The notes beneath the pieces were generated by a model. It saw nothing but the letters and a program-made list of their open reading frames with translations, did not search any database and was not told the origin of the DNA. A stretch of 23,924 bases of DNA, from positions 1 through 23,924 of the IMG/VR virus record IMGVR_UViG_3300046777_003147, one strand, 5' to 3'. The stretch's first letter is position 1, and each line of letters starts with the position of its first letter. The translations under genes were made by a program, and so were the position numbers. Positions 20,186 through 23,924 of the stretch are shown in pieces. The DNA is from a virus.

Positions 20186-20943
20186 TTACACTGGAAACAG
20201 AACATCCTGCAGCATTAGAATCACCAGATCATATTTCACCAGTTGGAACAGTAAACGATAATACAACTGATGCAGATTATATTGCTGCTGTAAAAAATTA
20301 TTTTAAAAAGTCGCCACTTAAGATGATGGACCTTGGGTGTGCTGGTGGTCAACTAGTTGTTGATTTTATTGAATCTGGAGACTATGGTGTTGGTTTGGAG
20401 GGTTCAACACATGCAAGAGAGCGTGGTGCAGGAAAACACAATTGGGATAAGTATGGTGATAAAAACCTATTTACGGTAGACTTAACTAAACCATATCAAT
20501 TGTATGATGATGGGGAAAAAGTAAAGTTCGATTTTATTACTACATGGGAAGTTGTAGAACATATTGCTGAAGAAGACCTACCAATGTTTTTCGGAAATAT
20601 CAAAAATCACTTGGAAGATGATGGTGTTTTTTGTTGTTCTATAGCAGTAGTTCGTGATGATGTTGGGTATATTGATGGGAAACTAGTAAGTCGTCATCAG
20701 TCGGTTTTTAACCCAGCAAAATGGATTAATATCCTATTTGATAATGGTTTTGAACTCGCTATTGATCCTTCTTGGCCTGCTGCTCCTGCTGGTCTTGAAT
20801 ATGCTCATCATCCAGATAAACCTGCTGGAGTTGTTGCTAAACCTCATGGTCTATTTTTTGGTTATCTATTTGGTGATGCAATGTTTAGAAATCACAATGA
20901 CCGTGGAAATAGCATTTATTTTTGTTTGAAGAAAAAATCCTGA
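20182..20943 (+). CDS. SAM-dependent class I methyltransferase
   Basis: The 253-residue protein has the SAM-binding MMDLGCAGGQ (48-57), an acidic second strand (GVGLEG, 69-74), and TTWEVVEHI (120-128), the post-motif common in UbiE-like and sugar methyltransferases. The N-terminal segment before the motif and the C-terminal FGYLFGDAMFRNHNDRG are shared with no family that I can name. It lies between the heptose kinase and the heptose isomerase genes and overlaps both, so methylation of the heptose or of its product is an attractive inference. Campylobacter capsules, for instance, carry O-methyl heptoses. A different glycan target remains possible. Confidence 0.8.
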   Translation: MITLETEHPAALESPDHISPVGTVNDNTTDADYIAAVKNYFKKSPLKMMDLGCAGGQLVVDFIESGDYGVGLEGSTHARERGAGKHNWDKYGDKNLFTVDLTKPYQLYDDGEKVKFDFITTWEVVEHIAEEDLPMFFGNIKNHLEDDGVFCCSIAVVRDDVGYIDGKLVSRHQSVFNPAKWINILFDNGFELAIDPSWPAAPAGLEYAHHPDKPAGVVAKPHGLFFGYLFGDAMFRNHNDRGNSIYFCLKKKS

Positions 20944-21449
20944 TGCCTAATCCATTTACGCAGTATATTGATGCTCTTCAGGGTGCCCATATTGAAGAGC
21001 AATTTCAGAAATTTAAAGAAGCATTTGACAAGTACAATAACATTATAATTTTAGGAAATGGTGGAAGCAACTCTGTTGCTTCTCATATTTCTCAAGATTA
21101 TGTTAAGTTCCATAATAAAAACTCAATGGTTTTTTCTGATCCATCAATGCTCACTTGTTTTATTAATGATTTTGGAATGGAACAGGCTTATTGCCGCTTT
21201 CTTCAGTATTATGCCAAATCAGATACTCTTTGTATATTGATTAGTTCTGGAGGAGAGTCTAAAAACATTATTAATTGTATCAAGTACTGTGAAAATAATT
21301 CAATACCTTATGGTATTCTGACTGGATTTAGTCCCTCAAATAAAGCAAGAAGTATTGCAAATAATGCTCTTTGGGATTATCATATTCCAAGTAGAGATTA
21401 TGGAATTGTTGAGTGTGTCCATCAAATTTTTCTTCATGGGGTTGTATGA
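20943..21449 (+). CDS. gmhA: Sedoheptulose-7-phosphate isomerase
   Basis: GmhA turns sedoheptulose 7-phosphate into D-glycero-D-manno-heptose 7-phosphate, the first step to activated heptose. The 168-residue SIS-domain protein has GNGGSNSVASH (38-48), ISSGGESKNI (100-109), and the C-terminal VECVHQIFLH (156-165), which holds the zinc-site histidines. Compared with E. coli GmhA, E65 is replaced by D52 and Q172 by E157, while the two histidines (H48, H165) are kept. The length (E. coli 192) lacks part of the N-terminal helix. The ATG at 20943 shares a base with the previous stop. Sedoheptulose 7-phosphate is plentiful in cyanobacteria through the Calvin and pentose phosphate cycles. Confidence 0.86.
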   Translation: MPNPFTQYIDALQGAHIEEQFQKFKEAFDKYNNIIILGNGGSNSVASHISQDYVKFHNKNSMVFSDPSMLTCFINDFGMEQAYCRFLQYYAKSDTLCILISSGGESKNIINCIKYCENNSIPYGILTGFSPSNKARSIANNALWDYHIPSRDYGIVECVHQIFLHGVV

Positions 21450-22162
21450 GATATTGCTTTGATATTGACGGAACTCTTTGTCATACTCCAAATAATGAAA
21501 AAGGAAAACCAGATTATGAAAATGCTCAACCATACCCTTTTATGGTTGAGCAAATTAATAAGTTGTATGATGATGGAAATTATATTATTTTTCAAACTGC
21601 CAGAGGAAAAGGTTCAGGTATAGATCATACAGAACTTACTAAAAAACAATTGAGTGATTGGGGATATAAGTACCACGAATTATTTCCAATGTTCTGTAAA
21701 CCAACTGCGGATATTTTTATTGATGATAAGGGTATTAATGTTGAGGACTGGAAAAATAATCAACCATTAGTTAAGGGCATTGTTGCTGGTGCATTCGATT
21801 TAATTCATCCTGGATATATTAGAATGTTTGAAGAATGTAAAAGATATTGTAATTATCTTACAATTGCTCTTCATGAAGATCCATCTTTTGATAGACCTCA
21901 TAAATTAAAACCAGTACAAACTTTATATGAAAGAATCGAAATTCTAAAGTCAATTAAATATATTGATAATGTGATTACATATCAAGAGGAAGAGACATTT
22001 TTATCATATCTTGACAGTTATGATGTTAGATTTTTAGGGGATGATTATAAAGATGGTTCTTATACTGGGAGGGATAAGGATATAAAAATTATTTTTGTTA
22101 GTAGAGACCATGGTTATTCTACAACTAAACTTAAAACTAAAATATATGAGTCAATGAAATGA
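21446..22162 (+). CDS. Fusion of HAD phosphatase and nucleotidyltransferase
   Basis: The 238-residue protein joins two enzymes. Residues 1-105 are a HAD phosphatase with FDIDGTLC (5-12, nucleophile D6 and D8), FQTARG (49-54) and K85 then FIDDKG (91-96). Residues 109-238 are a cytidylyltransferase-fold nucleotidyltransferase with GAFDLIHPGY (115-124), DPSFDRP, YERIEIL and YSTTKLKTK (224-232). The last residue of the HxGH nucleotide motif is Y124 instead of His. In the heptose route the phosphatase would remove the 7-phosphate (GmhB role) and the second domain would add the nucleotide (HddC or HldE-C role). The second domain is homologous to the gene at 4813. The fusion would complete the route begun by gmhA and hddA. 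Which NTP is used is unknown. Confidence 0.85.
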   Translation: MRYCFDIDGTLCHTPNNEKGKPDYENAQPYPFMVEQINKLYDDGNYIIFQTARGKGSGIDHTELTKKQLSDWGYKYHELFPMFCKPTADIFIDDKGINVEDWKNNQPLVKGIVAGAFDLIHPGYIRMFEECKRYCNYLTIALHEDPSFDRPHKLKPVQTLYERIEILKSIKYIDNVITYQEEETFLSYLDSYDVRFLGDDYKDGSYTGRDKDIKIIFVSRDHGYSTTKLKTKIYESMK

Positions 22163-23055
22163 AAGCATTAGTAACTGGTGGAGCAGGATTTATTGGTTCA
22201 AATCTTGTGGATAAACTTATTAGTATGAATTGGGAGGTGGTTGTAATTGATAATCAATCTGCTGAATGTAATGAAAAATTTTATTGGAATGATAAAGCAG
22301 ATAATCATAAGTTAGATATTTGTGATTATGAGAATACAATATCTTTGTATAAAGATGTTGATTATGTTTTTCATTTGGCAGCAGAGTCTAGACTTCAACC
22401 AGCAATTAAAAATCCTATCAACGCAGTAACAAAAAACGCGGTTGGAACTTGTACTGTTCTTCAATGTGCAAGAGAATCGGGTGTCAAAAAAGTAATATAT
22501 TCTTCAACATCATCTGCCTATGGATTAAACAAATATCCAAATTATGAAACAGACCCTAATGATTGTATAAATCCATATTCAGTATCGAAAGTTTCTGGTG
22601 AAGAATTGTGTAAACTTTACACTAATCTATATGGTCTTAAAACCATTATCTTCAGATACTTTAATGTTTATGGGGAGCGTTCTCCAACTACAGGTCAATA
22701 TGCTCCAGTAATTGGTATTTTCTTACGTCAGAAAAATGCTAATGAATCACTTACTGTTGTTGGTGATGGGGAACAGCGTAGAGATTTTGTTCATGTTCAA
22801 GATGTTGTTAATGCAAATATTATGGTTTCCTTAGCAAATCTTTGTGACCACTATTATGGTCAAGTTTATAATATTGGGAGTGGTGAAAATATTTCAATTA
22901 TTGAAATTGCAAATATGATTTCTAATGACCATGTTCATATACCTGCTAGAGAGGGAGAGGCACGAACTACTCTTGCTTGTATTGACAAAGCAAAAAATAC
23001 TTTTGGGTGGGAACCGAAATTTAATGTTAGAAAGTGGATTGAAGAAAACGTATGA
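22159..23055 (+). CDS. NAD-dependent nucleotide-sugar 4-epimerase (GalE/WbpP-like)
   Basis: The 298-residue extended-SDR protein has GGAGFIGS (7-14), HLAAES (72-77), YSSTSSAYG (114-122), the catalytic Y140-x3-K144 (YSVSK), and RYFNVYGERS with a following QRRDFVHVQDVV. The arrangement matches UDP-hexose 4-epimerases, especially the UDP-GlcNAc or UDP-glucose type. The true substrate could also be an NDP-heptose, given its place right after the heptose fusion gene (ATGA overlap). The length is near the usual 310-340. Overlap with the next gene is four bases. Confidence 0.85.
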   Translation: MKALVTGGAGFIGSNLVDKLISMNWEVVVIDNQSAECNEKFYWNDKADNHKLDICDYENTISLYKDVDYVFHLAAESRLQPAIKNPINAVTKNAVGTCTVLQCARESGVKKVIYSSTSSAYGLNKYPNYETDPNDCINPYSVSKVSGEELCKLYTNLYGLKTIIFRYFNVYGERSPTTGQYAPVIGIFLRQKNANESLTVVGDGEQRRDFVHVQDVVNANIMVSLANLCDHYYGQVYNIGSGENISIIEIANMISNDHVHIPAREGEARTTLACIDKAKNTFGWEPKFNVRKWIEENV

Positions 23056-23849
23056 GTACCTTTGTAGTATTGAGAACAGCTGCTCTAGGAAATCGTATTA
23101 AGTCATATGCTTCTCATATGGCGAGATATGATAGAGTTATGATTGAGAAACCAACTGACATTCATTTATTTGAAAATTTTGAACTTGCAACTCCTGAGAA
23201 TATTGAAAAGTATCCTCATACTGGATCGGTTTGGCGTCTTCTTGTTGATGAAGATGAGAGGCATTATATTGATGATTTAAATACTATTGATTTTCTTTAT
23301 GGCAAAACACCACAATATTTTATTGACAAGTATGTTCCTGTTTTTCAAAGCTTTAGGTTGAAACCAGATTTGCAACAAGTTGTGGATGAAGTAACCAAAG
23401 ACTGGGATAAAGAAAATATGGTAGGAATTAACATTCGTAGTTGGTTGCCACCAATTGATAATTGTGGAAGAAGCGTTTGGGTTGACTTTGAAGGTTTTGA
23501 GAGAGAAGTTCAAAAACTAAATCCAAAACAAAAGTTTTTCTTTTCTTCTGATAATATTGATATTAATAATTATTATAAGTCAAAGTACAGTGACCAAATT
23601 ATTACACTTCAAAGAAGTGTAAATATCATTGCTAATGATGGATGTGTTGATGATATTCAACAAACAAAAGAAGCATTTCTTGAAATGTATTTGCTATCTC
23701 AATGCCAAAAGAAAATAGTTTGTTCTTTTGGTAGTACTTTTAGTGAAGCTGCTTGGTGGTTTGGTGGATGTAAGGCAGAAGTTGTAACTCCTACATTTTG
23801 GGATAAAGTCCCTCAAGAATTTTATGACGACGTTTTTCAGAAAAAGTAA
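23052..23849 (+). CDS. Fucosyltransferase-fold glycosyltransferase (NodZ/O-FucT-like)
   Basis: The 265-residue protein has ALGNRIKSYASHMA (11-24), an N-terminal glycine-asparagine motif as in GT11/GT23-type enzymes, and GINIRSW (125-131), a divergent form of the HxRR-type GDP-fucose site with a single arginine R129. SFGSTFSEAAWWFGG near residue 225 resembles the NSSFSWWGAW segment of the same superfamily. No membrane helix is seen. Transfer of fucose or a related GDP-sugar is inferred. Because the histidine and second arginine of the motif are missing, the donor is uncertain. The stop codon shares one base with the next ATG. Confidence 0.65.
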   Translation: MSTFVVLRTAALGNRIKSYASHMARYDRVMIEKPTDIHLFENFELATPENIEKYPHTGSVWRLLVDEDERHYIDDLNTIDFLYGKTPQYFIDKYVPVFQSFRLKPDLQQVVDEVTKDWDKENMVGINIRSWLPPIDNCGRSVWVDFEGFEREVQKLNPKQKFFFSSDNIDINNYYKSKYSDQIITLQRSVNIIANDGCVDDIQQTKEAFLEMYLLSQCQKKIVCSFGSTFSEAAWWFGGCKAEVVTPTFWDKVPQEFYDDVFQKK

Positions 23850-23924
23850 TGGACTTATTGGATAAAAATAAATCGACTTATAAACTCAAGGGAATTGGTC
23901 CCATCTATTATCTAAATCTTGATG
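23849..23924 (+). CDS. Start of a possible GT25-like glycosyltransferase, cut by the window edge
   Basis: An open frame starts at ATG 23849, sharing its A with the preceding TAA stop, as at many junctions in this operon. It runs to the end of the window (25 codons). The visible residues end in GIGPIYYLNLD. A strand of the type IYYLNLD is the usual beginning of family 25 (LPS biosynthesis) glycosyltransferases, where the N-L-D element is followed by arginine-rich residues. The gene is partial here only because the window stops. Confidence 0.55.
   Translation, partial: MDLLDKNKSTYKLKGIGPIYYLNLD

Overview
This window looks like part of a T4-like marine cyanophage genome (a Synechococcus or Prochlorococcus myovirus). 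The case rests on AT-rich DNA, a dense single-strand layout, a cluster of ten tRNA genes without encoded CCA mixed with HNH endonucleases and tiny phage-type ORFs, three exact copies of the T4 late-promoter octamer TATAAATA, and a very long LPS/glycan operon of a kind known from this phage group. No structural or replication gene is present, so the assignment is inference from context. All convincing genes are on the + strand.

Region 1 (1-3600) holds tRNA-Lys(TTT), Ile(GAT), Arg(TCT), Gly(TCC), Asn(GTT), Ala(TGC), Ser(TGA), Pro(TGG), Ile(TAT) and Met(CAT). Between them lie two free-standing HNH endonucleases, a Dps/ferritin-like protein, a Phd-like antitoxin without a visible toxin, and small unknown proteins. 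The 187-base gap between tRNA-Arg and tRNA-Gly contains nested perfect inverted repeats and may encode a stable RNA. Both HNH genes and dps carry a TATAAATA box in or against a hairpin just before the start codon. This resembles the timing control of T4 homing endonucleases.

Region 2 (3600-4812) has a near-consensus sigma70 promoter among hairpins, four small ORFs (two of them coupled, one coiled coil, one membrane protein), and then a structured RNA element. In that element two tandem hairpin units show a compensatory base change. A perfect terminator follows, and a -10 box lies directly behind it. This sits immediately before the sugar operon and may be the wcaG RNA class or a relative of it.

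Region 3 (4813-23924, continuing past the edge) is one tightly packed operon of 24 genes, most junctions overlapping by 1-20 bases. It encodes several nucleotide-sugar routes: dTDP-sugar (RmlB, RmlC), GDP-fucose (Fcl), GDP-L-galactose/gulose (GDP-mannose 3,5-epimerase), a 3,6-dideoxyhexose-type step (E1/RfbH dehydrase with Fe-S cysteines and His in place of Lys), and a near-complete heptose activation route (GmhA, HddA-type kinase, and a HAD phosphatase fused to a nucleotidyltransferase). Further SDR epimerases/reductases, two methyltransferases and about nine glycosyltransferase-like proteins are present, three or four of them fucosyltransferase-like. First steps such as RmlA, GDP-mannose 4,6-dehydratase and CDP-glucose 4,6-dehydratase are absent here, so host or distant phage genes must supply the precursors. 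The likely role is remodelling the host surface glycan or decorating virions. The sequence does not say which.
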